NCBI GenBank assembly: GCA_030150505.1
Contig: JASLFS010000008.1
Span: forward strand, 1-64,000
Direction of reading: 5' to 3'
DNA: 64,000 nucleotides
Origin: Vitreoscilla sp.
Lineage (GTDB): Bacteria > Pseudomonadota > Gammaproteobacteria > Burkholderiales > Neisseriaceae
Made by a program: the position numbers and the translations under genes. The notes under the pieces were generated by a model, which ran no database searches, was not told where the DNA came from, and saw only the letters and a list, made by a program, of their open reading frames with translations. Below are positions 1-8,795 of this stretch, one piece after another; the stretch's first letter is position 1; each line of letters opens with the position of its first letter.

Positions 1-23
1 TTGTATAGTTCTTTTTTGAATCA

Positions 24-48
24 GTGTGAGGCATCATTGCACTCACAC
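24..48 (-). other. rRNA leader stem-loop (pre-16S processing region)
   Basis: Read on the minus strand this is a hairpin with 7-bp perfect arms (GTGTGAG / CTCACAC) extended by an inner GCA/TGC pair and a 4-nt loop. It lies just downstream of the rrn boxA, where the 16S precursor leader is expected. A role in pre-16S folding or processing is inferred from position; the 16S gene itself is outside the window to the left. Confidence 0.6.
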
Positions 49-64
49 TTATCGGTAATCTGTT

Positions 65-77
65 TTGTTAAAGAGCA
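65..77 (-). promoter_or_regulatory. rrn boxA antitermination element
   Basis: The minus strand reads TGCTCTTTAACAA, identical to the core of the classical rRNA boxA bound by NusB/NusE (S10). A small hairpin (TGCTG-ACA-CAGCA, at 99-111) lies upstream in the position of boxB. Together with the strong promoter at 125-153 this identifies the leader of an rRNA operon transcribed leftward out of the window. Confidence 0.85.
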
Positions 78-124
78 GTGCTACTGACTGGTTTGTGTTG
101 CTGTGTCAGCAGCGAAGAAACCGA

Positions 125-153
125 ACTATACGCCAACACCCTATAACCGTCAA
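125..153 (-). promoter_or_regulatory. rRNA operon sigma70 promoter
   Basis: On the minus strand: -35 TTGACG, a 17-bp spacer and -10 TATAGT, followed by a C/G-containing discriminator. The AT-rich tract to its right (about 154-200) could act as an UP element. Transcription would start near 118 and run through boxB and boxA. Growth-rate and ppGpp control is expected for rrn promoters but is not shown by the sequence. Confidence 0.8.
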
Positions 154-203
154 CTACTTTAACAACCTTTTTTACAAAAATAATAGAAAAATTCAACAAA
201 TGC

Positions 204-422
204 CTATTTATTAACAACTTTTATTTCAAATCTATTAACTACTTTTTTAAAATCATACCCAACATCTGGTAACTTGCCTTTCAACTCACACTCAATATCA
301 ATGTAAATATAGTCTGCAAAAATGGCTATAAAGCAATTATTGGCAAAAATAATGCTATTTATGACGAAATGAGGATGGCTTGTTAACTCAGTAGCACTAC
401 TATCTAGCAACTGAAGTTCCAA
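204..422 (-). CDS. Doubtful small hypothetical ORF (72 aa)
   Basis: The open frame begins at a TTG directly preceded by an in-frame TGA, and no Shine-Dalgarno sequence is visible. The composition (hydrophobic middle, mixed charged end, terminating in KVVNK) looks protein-like, but I recognise no family. It sits immediately upstream of a strong rRNA promoter on the same strand. It could be the 3' remnant of a decayed gene or a chance ORF; I would not assign a function. Confidence 0.25.
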   Translation of the reverse strand: MELQLLDSSATELTSHPHFVINSIIFANNCFIAIFADYIYIDIECELKGKLPDVGYDFKKVVNRFEIKVVNK

Positions 423-805
423 TCATGATAGCGATTTGATTTAAAAATATAGCTTCATTAATAAGTCTACTGCTAAACATTAATGAGCTGTTTACAGTTT
501 TCTTTATAAATAAAATCAAATTTCTTTACTCATTTCATTTTATCTAACGCTTAACGCCATTTTGATAGCTTATTAAATACATCTCGATAAAAGCACCAAC
601 CAATCGACACATTCAATATCAACATAAACAACTTAAACATTTGTATTTAAATATAAATTTTATAAAAAATTCACTTTATTATTAATAATTTAATTTAAAT
701 TTAAAACAATCAATTATGAGATGAAATGTATTGTTATAGAAATTTATACATGCTAATGTCCTTACTACACCAGCATTAGACTGGTTATTCAAGGAGAAAT
801 AGAAT
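423..805. other. AT-rich intergenic region before the permease
   Basis: No convincing ORF, RNA gene or repeat is visible. The stretch is very A/T-rich, especially 600-760. It must hold the promoter of the downstream permease, but no clear -35/-10 pair at standard spacing could be chosen. The only confident site is the ribosome binding site AAGGAGAAA just before the start codon at 806. Confidence 0.5.
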
Positions 806-2233
806 ATGAAAACAACAACGAAGGTAAATCCCGTATTAGGACCCAGTGAAGTTGTCGCCTTAGCCGTCGGGGCAATGGTGGGTTGGGGTTGGATTGTTAT
901 GACTGGAGATTGGGTTATTCACGCTGGCAGCCTTGGTAGTATTGTTGCCATGCTAATTGGTAGCCTAATTATTATATCGATAGGTTTATCATATGCAGAG
1001 TTAGCTGCTGCAATGCCACAAGAAGGTGGCGCTCAGGTTTTTACTGAGCGAGCTTTAGGCAGATTCGCCTCTTTCATTTGTACTTGGTCTTTGATAGTTG
1101 GTTATTTATCAGTGATTGCATTTGAAGCTGTCGCTTTACCAACTGTCTTTGACTTTATTACCACCGATTACCAAAAAGTATATTTATGGACAGTAGCTGG
1201 CTGGGATGTTTACCTAACCTGGGTTTTAGTAAGCATGGCAGGAACAGCATTTGTCGTTGTTCTCAATTACTTTGGCGTAGATTATGCAAGTTTATTTCAA
1301 AAAGTGATTACAGCTTTAATTATATTTGCTGGCTTAACTATGGTTGCATTCTCTTTATTTGGAGGAAGTGTTAATAATCTTATGCCTTTTTGGGCCAGTT
1401 CTTCTGAATCCAGTACAACAACTACTCATTCTGCATTAACAGGAATGTTACCTGTTCTTATGTTAGTACCATTTATGTTTTTAGGATTCGATGTTATCCC
1501 CCAAACAATTACAGAAATTAAATCAGAACCAAAAGTTATTGGTAAATTAATTATTGTTTCTTTATTACTAACATCATTCTTTTACTGTGCCATTATTTTC
1601 GGCGTTGCAATGACCATTCCTCGCGAACAATTAAGCATCGGTATGCTAGCGCCGCCAACCGCAATGACGCTACTACTAAATAACCCAATAGCAGGAATGG
1701 CAATGGTATTTGCTGGTTTAGCTGGCATCATGACAACTTGGAACGCACTATTTATCGGTGGTAGCCGTGCTATTTGCGCACTTGCCAAGAAAAATATGCT
1801 GCCTCAGTTTTTGGCTTATGTTCATCCAAAATACCAAACGCCAACACATGCAATCTTATTATTAGGTGTTTTGACGCTATTTGTACCTTTACTAGGTCGC
1901 CAAGCACTTTTATGGTTCGCCAATTCAGGTAGCCTTGCTATTGTTATCGCTTATTTTTTAGTTTGCTTATCCTTTATTATCCTACGCCAGCGTGAACCAC
2001 AACTAGAACGCCCATTTCGTGTTCGCTATGGTGGCATTATTGGTTACGCAGCATTAATTGGTAGTTTTGGCTTGGTTCTAATGTATCTACCTTTCAGCCC
2101 TTCCGCATTGAGTATTAAAGAATGGGTAATCTGGGGAATTTGGATGACAATAGGTCTTATCCTTTATATGAAATCATCCATTTCACAATCACAGCCCCAT
2201 ATTCAATATAAGAACTCTAATAGCCTACAATAA
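806..2233 (+). CDS. APC-superfamily amino acid permease
   Basis: A 475-residue inner-membrane secondary transporter, predicted to import an amino acid or amine with protons or by exchange. About twelve hydrophobic segments span most of the length. The first, around residues 17-35, carries the Gly-rich GAMVGWGWIV stretch that matches the unwound TM1 substrate-binding motif of the APC fold. TM2 is followed by SYAELAAAMPQEGG, the typical APC loop. The start is supported by AAGGAGAAA nine bases upstream. It stands alone with its own terminator at 2236-2265. The substrate cannot be read from the sequence. Confidence 0.9.
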   Translation: MKTTTKVNPVLGPSEVVALAVGAMVGWGWIVMTGDWVIHAGSLGSIVAMLIGSLIIISIGLSYAELAAAMPQEGGAQVFTERALGRFASFICTWSLIVGYLSVIAFEAVALPTVFDFITTDYQKVYLWTVAGWDVYLTWVLVSMAGTAFVVVLNYFGVDYASLFQKVITALIIFAGLTMVAFSLFGGSVNNLMPFWASSSESSTTTTHSALTGMLPVLMLVPFMFLGFDVIPQTITEIKSEPKVIGKLIIVSLLLTSFFYCAIIFGVAMTIPREQLSIGMLAPPTAMTLLLNNPIAGMAMVFAGLAGIMTTWNALFIGGSRAICALAKKNMLPQFLAYVHPKYQTPTHAILLLGVLTLFVPLLGRQALLWFANSGSLAIVIAYFLVCLSFIILRQREPQLERPFRVRYGGIIGYAALIGSFGLVLMYLPFSPSALSIKEWVIWGIWMTIGLILYMKSSISQSQPHIQYKNSNSLQ

Positions 2234-2235
2234 AC

Positions 2236-2265
2236 AAAAAAAGCACCGTAAATTACGGTGCTTTT
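2236..2265 (+). terminator. Intrinsic terminator of the APC permease
   Basis: Perfect stem AAGCACCGTAA / TTACGGTGCTT with an A-run before and a T-run after, three bases beyond the permease stop codon. The flanking A and T runs would allow function on either strand, although the thioesterase gene opposite ends about 100 bp away. Confidence 0.9.
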
Positions 2266-2369
2266 TGATGATACTTATTGAGTTAGCTACTAATAATCAG
2301 ATATTTTATTAAGAATACCTTAGCATCTATATAGATACATAACTAATCTTGTATCTTATTTAGACTGGT

Positions 2370-2825
2370 TTAATCATAATTTCTAGCTTGAGCCGTACCA
2401 TAACCTTGGATAAAAGATTCAGGCATTTTTTTGGGGCGCCCCGTTGATAGCTCCACGCACACAAAATGAGTGACCGCTTTTAATAAAGTCTTACCATCAG
2501 AAAGACGGATTAGCTGAAAATATCGACTCATGCGTAACTTATTTTCAATTGGGCCTACCCATGTTGCCATTCGCAAAGCCTCTCCCTCGAAACAACTGGC
2601 TAAATAATCAACTTCATGACGACCAATCACCATCGCCCTATCAAGCTCCTGATATTCAGGCAAACCTAATTTCAAAAATCGTGAATGCTCCCATGCACAT
2701 TTTTCCATCCAAGACACATACTGCGCATTATTAACATGCCCCAGCTCATCAATATGTTCTGATAAAACTTCAATATCAACCGTAAATGGGCTTTCCCATT
2801 GCCAATTCAACTGTTCCACATTCAT
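2370..2825 (-). CDS. Hotdog-fold acyl-CoA thioesterase (4HBT/YbgC-FadM type)
   Basis: A 151-residue cytoplasmic thioesterase predicted to hydrolyse acyl-CoA or related thioesters. Residues about 26-42 read DELGHVNNAQYVSWME, the family signature of 4-hydroxybenzoyl-CoA thioesterase-like hotdog enzymes (catalytic Asp followed by GHVNN). The rest fits one hotdog domain. The start is preceded by AAAGAGAA. The gene lies 11 bp downstream of the TraB/GumN pair on the same strand and may be co-transcribed with them. The substrate is unknown; FadM-like long-chain or YbgC-like short-chain activity are both possible. Confidence 0.85.
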   Translation of the reverse strand: MNVEQLNWQWESPFTVDIEVLSEHIDELGHVNNAQYVSWMEKCAWEHSRFLKLGLPEYQELDRAMVIGRHEVDYLASCFEGEALRMATWVGPIENKLRMSRYFQLIRLSDGKTLLKAVTHFVCVELSTGRPKKMPESFIQGYGTAQARNYD

Positions 2826-2836
2826 TGAAATTCTCT

Positions 2837-3793
2837 TTATTGCTTTTGATGCATTGGCGTAACTTGATAACCTTCGTCTTCTAAACGCTCTAATAAATTA
2901 TCATCTCGAATCATGTTTTCAACCGGAACCAAAACCAATGTTGAGTTTTGCGAAAATATGAGATTCAAACGATTAACATATCGCTGATTTATTGTTTTCA
3001 AATACTGTGCATTATTATTATCAATAACCGCTTTGTCTGATTGATTAAGCCTTCCAGTTTCGAAATTACGCTCCAGATCCATCAAACCTTGTAAGTTATT
3101 ACTGTGATATGCATCATAGCTATCATGAAAGTATTGAGAAAAACCATTGGGTACTAAAGTTAAAACATTATCAACTTGCAACTGCCAAAATCGATCATCA
3201 AACTTCAAAAATTCTCGTAAAGTTCCATTTAAAGTGCTCAAATAAAAAACTGTTTTACGATCTTCCTTCGCAATTTTTTCCAACTGACTTGGCAACTTTT
3301 TATCCCACACATCAAACTCAGCGGGCTTCAAAGTATTAAACAAGCCCGATGTAAACATAACGGTTTGGGTTTCATTACCAAAAGATTCTACTCGGTTATC
3401 ATAATCTTTTACCCAATTTGGATCACCATATTGTTTAATACTGCGCCGAGCTTTATTTAATCTTTTTTTCCCTAATATCTTTTCCAAATCCCCATTTGAA
3501 ATCAATCTCATCATTTCATACATTTCATCTTGAAACTTCTCATCACTCTCATCTGAATAACGAAGAGGAAGTACCAATTGTTCTGTATTTTGATACGCCT
3601 GCAATACCTCTGTAGGCAATACTTCATCTTGCTTCGCATAATCATAATAAGTATAAATATATGATGTTGGCTGCCCTTTTTTATCAATTTTCCAAAACAA
3701 TTCATTTTCCTGCACAGCTGGAGAGATCGCTTGCGCTGTCAAGCTCATAACCAACAGCACCGTTCCTACCAGCCATTTATTTAATTTCTTCAT
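2837..3793 (-). CDS. Degenerate TraB/GumN-family protein lacking the GxxH motifs
   Basis: An exported protein of about 318 residues, with a signal peptide ending near the AQA of SLTAQA. Length and colinear landmarks (SY...AK.D..LP near the N-terminus, EGYQVTPM at the C-terminus) make it a paralogue of the neighbour at 3819-4760. However, the first family motif GTMH is TYYD here, and the C-terminal GGLH is PVEN. Both histidines thought to bind metal in the TraB/GumN/Tiki-like fold are therefore missing. The start was placed at the sixth codon of the frame, which begins a canonical signal peptide (MKKLNKWLVG). Likely catalytically dead or repurposed; the frame is intact. Confidence 0.75.
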   Translation of the reverse strand: MKKLNKWLVGTVLLVMSLTAQAISPAVQENELFWKIDKKGQPTSYIYTYYDYAKQDEVLPTEVLQAYQNTEQLVLPLRYSDESDEKFQDEMYEMMRLISNGDLEKILGKKRLNKARRSIKQYGDPNWVKDYDNRVESFGNETQTVMFTSGLFNTLKPAEFDVWDKKLPSQLEKIAKEDRKTVFYLSTLNGTLREFLKFDDRFWQLQVDNVLTLVPNGFSQYFHDSYDAYHSNNLQGLMDLERNFETGRLNQSDKAVIDNNNAQYLKTINQRYVNRLNLIFSQNSTLVLVPVENMIRDDNLLERLEDEGYQVTPMHQKQ

Positions 3794-3818
3794 ATTTTCA
3801 TTTCTCATTGCATTTTAT

Positions 3819-4760
3819 TTAATCAAAAGAAGAGTAAACCGGCGTTACTCGATATCCTTCTTTTCGTAATAATTCAACTAAACCATTAGGTCCATACAAA
3901 TGAAGCCCCCCAACAGCAACCAAACTAGAATCATCTCCTAGCTTCTGCAGCAATGGTTTCATCCAATTTAAGTTTCTTTGGGTTAATAACAAATCCTTAG
4001 AAAAGGCTTGCCAATACTGGGCTGTTTCTGGCAAATATTTTACTAACTTCTTATTTTCTTCTTTGTTTAACAATTCAACTAATTCTTTGGGTTGATTGCT
4101 TCGATAGTACTGATAAAGTTGCTGAGCCAAATTAGCATCATCTTCATTCGAAATCAGCATTTCATCAATATGTTCCAATAAAAAAGGCAACGGAATACCT
4201 TGCACATATGAAACAGTATCAAAAACAGATTCTAAACTACTGATTGATTTATTGTCCTGTTGAGCCTTTTCTACTAACTGCATATCAATGCCATTTTCTA
4301 TACTGAACTCATCAGGAAACGAAACATATTGTAAACTTTCCCAAATAACCCATGGTGCAACTTGGCTTAACTGCTCCTCAGTATAATTATCGTCCTTGCT
4401 TAACAACAATTTAACTGCCTGATTAAACCTATCTTCTCCTAAATCTTTTTTAGCATTACCTTGAATATTCAATAGATACCGCATAAATACATCTGTATTT
4501 TCAGGGGAAATATCATAAACATTAGCCTCTACCACCAACTGATTGGTTTCTAAGTATGCTTTACGAATTATTTCCGGTAGCTCATCATCTTTCTTAGCAA
4601 TATGCATCGTGCCAACCAAATATGATGGTTTTTGTCCTAGCTTTTCTACCTTCCAAATTAATGTATTTTCTTTAACTTCCTGCTGTGCAAATACCGTTGT
4701 AATAGATAGAAAACAAAAAAGCACCGCTATGATGCTTTGATAGTACTTTTTACTAATCAT
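3819..4760 (-). CDS. TraB/GumN-family exported protein (intact motifs)
   Basis: A 313-residue envelope protein with an N-terminal signal peptide (hydrophobic stretch about residues 9-25, ending VFAQQ). It carries both landmarks of the TraB/PrgY/GumN family, YLVGTMHIAKKDD around residues 47-59 and VAVGGLHLYGPNGL near the C-terminus, with the two conserved GxxH-type histidines. Relatives include Tiki-type metalloproteases and GumN, but the role in most bacteria is unknown. It is first in a tight minus-strand run with the degenerate paralogue (about 25 bp to its preferred start) and the thioesterase. A DUS-like 12-mer lies upstream at 4808. Confidence 0.85.
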   Translation of the reverse strand: MISKKYYQSIIAVLFCFLSITTVFAQQEVKENTLIWKVEKLGQKPSYLVGTMHIAKKDDELPEIIRKAYLETNQLVVEANVYDISPENTDVFMRYLLNIQGNAKKDLGEDRFNQAVKLLLSKDDNYTEEQLSQVAPWVIWESLQYVSFPDEFSIENGIDMQLVEKAQQDNKSISSLESVFDTVSYVQGIPLPFLLEHIDEMLISNEDDANLAQQLYQYYRSNQPKELVELLNKEENKKLVKYLPETAQYWQAFSKDLLLTQRNLNWMKPLLQKLGDDSSLVAVGGLHLYGPNGLVELLRKEGYRVTPVYSSFD

Positions 4761-4807
4761 TATTTATTTACTCAATTTATTAAGAATTTCCATCAAAAAA
4801 CACCTCT

Positions 4808-4819
4808 TTCAGGCAGCCT
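4808..4819 (-). repeat. DNA uptake sequence (AGGCTGCCTGAA)
   Basis: Exact 12-mer, read on the minus strand, in the divergent region between the TraB/GumN gene and clpB. Followed by TATCTTA on the plus strand, so the minus-strand core is preceded by AT (extended ATAGGCTGCCTGAA). It is not part of an inverted pair. It matches the DUS dialect associated with Simonsiella. Confidence 0.75.
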
Positions 4820-4916
4820 ATCTTATATATAAATATTTAATTTATTTCAAGTTTTAAAAAATCAAAACATTACAAACAAAAACTCTTGACAAATATAACT
4901 TTTTATAAATAGCCAC

Positions 4917-4944
4917 TTGATTTTTAATCATCCATCCTTATATA
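4917..4944 (+). promoter_or_regulatory. Candidate clpB promoter
   Basis: TTGATT and TATATA with a 16-bp spacer lie about 35 bp before the clpB start codon. A second -35-like TTGACA occurs at 4886 without a good partner. I looked for the heat-shock (RpoH) pattern CTTGAAA...CCCCAT and did not find a convincing match, so heat control cannot be claimed from this sequence. Confidence 0.35.
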
Positions 4945-4979
4945 GAAAACATACAACTTAACTATAGGATATTTCAATA

Positions 4980-7556
4980 ATGAGATTTGACAAACTAACT
5001 AGCAAGTTTCAACAAGCTCTTGCTGATGCACAAAGTATGGCATTGGCAAATGATAGCAGCTACTTAGAAGCATTGCATATCTTCAAAGTATTATTAGATG
5101 ATAGCAGTAGTGGCATCACACAACTATTAGATACAGCAGGCATTAACAGTAAAACGGTTAAGCAACACATTAACCAAGCCATTGATGGTTTGCCAAGAGT
5201 CACTGGCACCAATGGCGAATTATTACCAAGCTCAGAATTACAAAAAGTTTTGAACCTAATGGATAAAGCTGCCACCAAACGCGGTGATAGCTACATAGCC
5301 AGTGAACTTTTTCTTATTGCAGCTTTAGAGGCCAAAGAAAAATGTGCTGATATTTTGAAAAAATCTGGTGCAACAGAACACAACATCAATCAAGCAATTG
5401 ATAATATTCGAGGAGGCGCTCAAGTGGATAATCCCAATGCTGAAGATCAACGTGATGCATTAAATAAATATACTTTAGACCTAACTGAACGCGCTCGTGA
5501 AGGAAAAATTGACCCAGTTATCGGTCGAGATGATGAAATTCGCCGTGCAATCCAAGTTTTACAACGCCGTACCAAAAACAATCCTGTTCTTATTGGTGAA
5601 CCTGGTGTTGGTAAAACAGCCATTGTCGAAGGTTTAGCACAACGCATTGTCGATGGTGAGGTTCCAGAAAGCCTACGCAACAAACGTTTATTAGTATTGG
5701 ATTTAGCAGCACTTATCGCAGGAGCAAAATTCCGTGGAGAATTTGAAGAGCGTTTAAAAGCAGTTTTAAATGACTTAGCCAAAGATGATGGCAATACCAT
5801 TATTTTCATTGATGAAATCCACACGCTTGTTGGTGCTGGTAAAGCCGATGGCGCAATGGATGCTGGCAATATGTTAAAACCAGCTTTGGCTCGTGGTGAA
5901 TTACACTGCCTTGGCGCAACGACATTAGATGAATATCGCCAATACATTGAAAAAGATGCAGCACTTGAGCGTCGCTTCCAAAAAGTAATGGTGGGTGAGC
6001 CAAGTGTTGAAGACACTGTTGCTATCTTGCGAGGCATTCGTGAGAAATATGAAATTCACCACAAAGTAGACATTACCGATCCGGCTATTGTTGCCGCTGC
6101 AGAACTATCAGCACGGTATATTACAGATCGTTTTTTACCTGACAAAGCCATTGACCTAATTGATGAAGCAGCAAGTTTAATCAAAATGGAAAGCGAATCT
6201 ATGCCTGAAAGCATGGATAAAATTTCTAGACGTTTAATTCAATTGCGAATTGAACGAGAAGCATTGAAAAAAGAAACAGACGATGCCAGTAAAAAACGCT
6301 TGGAATTAATTGAAGAAGATATTGAAGCCGAAGAAAAAGCATTTGCTGATTTAGAAGAAGTCTGGAAATCAGAAAAAGCATTGGCTCAAGGAAGTACTGG
6401 TATCAAAGAAGAAATTGATAAAGTACGAGTGCAAATGGCTGCCTTGCAACGTGAAGGCAAATGGGAAGAAATGGCTAAACTACAATATGGTTTATTGCCA
6501 GAGCTAGAAGAAAAACTGAAACAAGCAGAAGCCGCTGCAGATGGCAAAGATGCCAATAATACTTTATTGCGCACCAAAGTAACTGCGGAAGAAATTGCGT
6601 TGATTGTTAGCCGAATGACAGGCATTCCAGTAGCCAAAATGATGGAAGGCGAACGTGAAAAACTCCTTCAAATGGAGAATGTTTTGCATGAACGTGTTGT
6701 TGGGCAAAATGAAGCTGTAACTGCTGTTTCAAATGCTATTCGCCGCTCACGCTCTGGTTTATCTGATCCAAATAAACCATATGGTAGCTTCCTATTTTTA
6801 GGCCCAACTGGCGTAGGTAAAACTGAACTATGCAAAACATTGGCACAGTTTTTATTTGATAGCCCTGACCACTTAGTTCGCATCGACATGTCTGAATACA
6901 TGGAGAAACATTCTGTTGCTCGTTTAATTGGTGCGCCTCCAGGTTATGTTGGCTATGAAGAAGGTGGTTATTTAACCGAGCAAGTTCGCCGTAAACCTTA
7001 TAGCGTCATTTTATTAGATGAAGTAGAAAAAGCCCATCCAGACGTTTTTAATATCCTGTTACAGGTATTGGATGATGGTCGATTAACAGACGGACAAGGT
7101 CGTGTGGTTGACTTTAAAAATACAGTCATCGTGATGACTTCAAACATTGGTAGCCAACATATCCAAAGCATGGATACCAGTGATTATGACGCCATTAAAG
7201 ATGCTGTTATGCAAGATGTCAAAACATACTTCCGCCCTGAATTGATTAACCGAATTGATGAGATTGTTGTATTCCATGGATTAGATCAAGCTAGCATACG
7301 CAATATTGCTAAAATCCAGCTCCAAAACTTATCAAAACGTTTATTAAGCATGGATTTATATTTAAAAATTGATGATGCAGCATTGGATGTTTTGGCTAAA
7401 ATTGGTTTTGACCCAGTTTATGGTGCTCGCCCACTAAAACGAGCAATCCAAGCTGAATTGGAAAACCCATTGGCACAAGCATTACTGGCTGGTCAATACA
7501 AACCAGAAGAAACCATTAATGTCACAGCCAAAGATGGAAAACTACAATTCATCTAA
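4980..7556 (+). CDS. clpB: ATP-dependent disaggregase ClpB
   Basis: An 858-residue Hsp100 chaperone that threads aggregated proteins through a hexameric pore together with DnaK/DnaJ/GrpE. In order: an N-terminal Clp repeat domain (about 1-145), the first AAA+ module with Walker A GEPGVGKT at about 206-213, a coiled-coil M domain (about 400-530), and the second AAA+ module with Walker A GPTGVGKT at about 608-615. Length equals that of E. coli ClpB. Translation starts at ATG after a weak AGGAT. Monocistronic, with a terminator at 7576-7606. Confidence 0.97.
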   Translation: MRFDKLTSKFQQALADAQSMALANDSSYLEALHIFKVLLDDSSSGITQLLDTAGINSKTVKQHINQAIDGLPRVTGTNGELLPSSELQKVLNLMDKAATKRGDSYIASELFLIAALEAKEKCADILKKSGATEHNINQAIDNIRGGAQVDNPNAEDQRDALNKYTLDLTERAREGKIDPVIGRDDEIRRAIQVLQRRTKNNPVLIGEPGVGKTAIVEGLAQRIVDGEVPESLRNKRLLVLDLAALIAGAKFRGEFEERLKAVLNDLAKDDGNTIIFIDEIHTLVGAGKADGAMDAGNMLKPALARGELHCLGATTLDEYRQYIEKDAALERRFQKVMVGEPSVEDTVAILRGIREKYEIHHKVDITDPAIVAAAELSARYITDRFLPDKAIDLIDEAASLIKMESESMPESMDKISRRLIQLRIEREALKKETDDASKKRLELIEEDIEAEEKAFADLEEVWKSEKALAQGSTGIKEEIDKVRVQMAALQREGKWEEMAKLQYGLLPELEEKLKQAEAAADGKDANNTLLRTKVTAEEIALIVSRMTGIPVAKMMEGEREKLLQMENVLHERVVGQNEAVTAVSNAIRRSRSGLSDPNKPYGSFLFLGPTGVGKTELCKTLAQFLFDSPDHLVRIDMSEYMEKHSVARLIGAPPGYVGYEEGGYLTEQVRRKPYSVILLDEVEKAHPDVFNILLQVLDDGRLTDGQGRVVDFKNTVIVMTSNIGSQHIQSMDTSDYDAIKDAVMQDVKTYFRPELINRIDEIVVFHGLDQASIRNIAKIQLQNLSKRLLSMDLYLKIDDAALDVLAKIGFDPVYGARPLKRAIQAELENPLAQALLAGQYKPEETINVTAKDGKLQFI

Positions 7557-7575
7557 TCTAAGTTTTTAAATCAAG

Positions 7576-7606
7576 AAAAGGCTTATGTATATACATAAGC
7601 CTTTTT
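7576..7606 (+). terminator. Bidirectional terminator after clpB
   Basis: Perfect inverted repeat AAAAGGCTTATGTAT / ATACATAAGCCTTTT followed by more T. It lies between the convergent clpB and the oxidoreductase gene ending at 7629 and can serve both. Confidence 0.88.
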
Positions 7607-7628
7607 ATTTAGTTCTTACAAGCAATCA

Positions 7629-8702
7629 TTAAATATATTCATTCATTGGCTTGGTCATATAAACATTATTTGGCATTTTATCTGTTGTAACAAAGCCAGA
7701 TGGGCTATTAATTAAAGCAGGAATACGATTAACAACTGTTGCACAAGTTAGCTCCACAGTCGCAGGGCGATTAATTTCAATAGATGTATCTGGCTCACCA
7801 ATTAACTGCCAGCTATTTTTATCGCTCTCATCCCCCGTTAAAATCTTACCAATGCATTCGGTCTCTAAGGTAATTCCCTCTTTTGTCTCAGTAACAACCA
7901 CGGCAGATAAACCCAAAACATCACCCTTTTTAACAGTCATTTTCAAGGTTTCTGAATAAGTATCTTCAACAGCTACTTGAGGAACACAACGTTGTATCTG
8001 ACTGATAATGGTTAAACCCAAACGCTCACACAACCAACCATTTTGAGTCCACATATAAGGAGGCGCATATTCTCCACTAGCAATTTTTTGAGAAATGACA
8101 TCATAAGGTAAGTCATTATACAGGCCAATTTGTTCGTTAAAATCATCAACATTCAAACCCGCACCATGCCCTTGAGCCAATGCAATGCCATAATCTTCTA
8201 CGTTATAGCAACTAGATCCTTTGATTTTTTGAATACGATGCATTGAACCAGCTAAAGTATCAATCAAAACACCCCAATACATATCAGGATAACCACTACC
8301 AGCAAGCGTACATTCATTGGCTTTTGCCAACGCATCTAATTTCTCAGTAAGCTCTGGTGCAGAATTCCATGGATACAATGCTTCTTCACCCGTACTAATC
8401 GCATTAATACCCAACTTAGCAAACAATGTATAGGCATCATTCAAATCACTCATGGTACTCAATGTTGCAATCACACCGACATCTGGCTTTAATAAAGCCA
8501 AGGTTTCTTCTGCTTCAGATAAAGCTTGTACTTTGACTCCAGTTAATTCAATTCCGGCTATTTCACCAATATCTTTGCCAATTACATCAGGATTAATATC
8601 AAAGGCAGCAACAACTTCTGCGCCTTTTTCTTGTAAATACCGAATCAAATATTTACCCATTTTCCCACAACCATATTGCACAGCTCTAATCTTATTCATC
8701 AT
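7629..8702 (-). CDS. NAD(P)H-dependent amine dehydrogenase family (2,4-diaminopentanoate dehydrogenase-like)
   Basis: A cytoplasmic oxidoreductase of about 357 residues. The N-terminus IRAVQYGCGKMGKYLIRYL is a Rossmann GxGxxG dinucleotide site, followed by AAFDINPDVIGKDIGEIAG as in DapB-like proteins. Overall length and the ending (NRIPALINSPSGFVTTDKMP) resemble the group containing 2,4-diaminopentanoate dehydrogenase of ornithine fermentation, rather than DapB, which is about 270 aa. AAAGGG seven bases upstream favours one of two adjacent ATGs (8700 or 8697) over the frame start at 8720. The substrate is inferred only; no partner pathway genes lie nearby. Confidence 0.7.
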   Translation of the reverse strand: MMNKIRAVQYGCGKMGKYLIRYLQEKGAEVVAAFDINPDVIGKDIGEIAGIELTGVKVQALSEAEETLALLKPDVGVIATLSTMSDLNDAYTLFAKLGINAISTGEEALYPWNSAPELTEKLDALAKANECTLAGSGYPDMYWGVLIDTLAGSMHRIQKIKGSSCYNVEDYGIALAQGHGAGLNVDDFNEQIGLYNDLPYDVISQKIASGEYAPPYMWTQNGWLCERLGLTIISQIQRCVPQVAVEDTYSETLKMTVKKGDVLGLSAVVVTETKEGITLETECIGKILTGDESDKNSWQLIGEPDTSIEINRPATVELTCATVVNRIPALINSPSGFVTTDKMPNNVYMTKPMNEYI

Positions 8703-8753
8703 CTCACCCTTTATTATCATTAAGAATATGCATTGATTTAAAATGCAATCATG

Positions 8754-8793
8754 AAAAAAAGAAGGCTTTCTACGAATAGAAAGCCTTCTTTTT
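8754..8793 (-). terminator. Strong intrinsic terminator after ssb
   Basis: Perfect stem AAAAAGAAGGCTTTCTA / TAGAAAGCCTTCTTTTT with a 4-nt loop, immediately beyond the ssb stop codon. It separates the ssb transcript from the oxidoreductase gene downstream. Confidence 0.92.
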
Positions 8794-8795
8794 AA

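Noticed and set aside
4886..4944. Heat-shock (RpoH) promoter before clpB
   Set aside because: CTTGA occurs, but no CCCCAT-like -10 lies at 13-17 bp; only a sigma70-like pair can be proposed.
5447..6037. A 196-codon open frame on the minus strand inside clpB
   Set aside because: It lies wholly within the conserved first AAA+ module of clpB, is rich in Ser/Arg from antisense reading, and has no RBS or family match.
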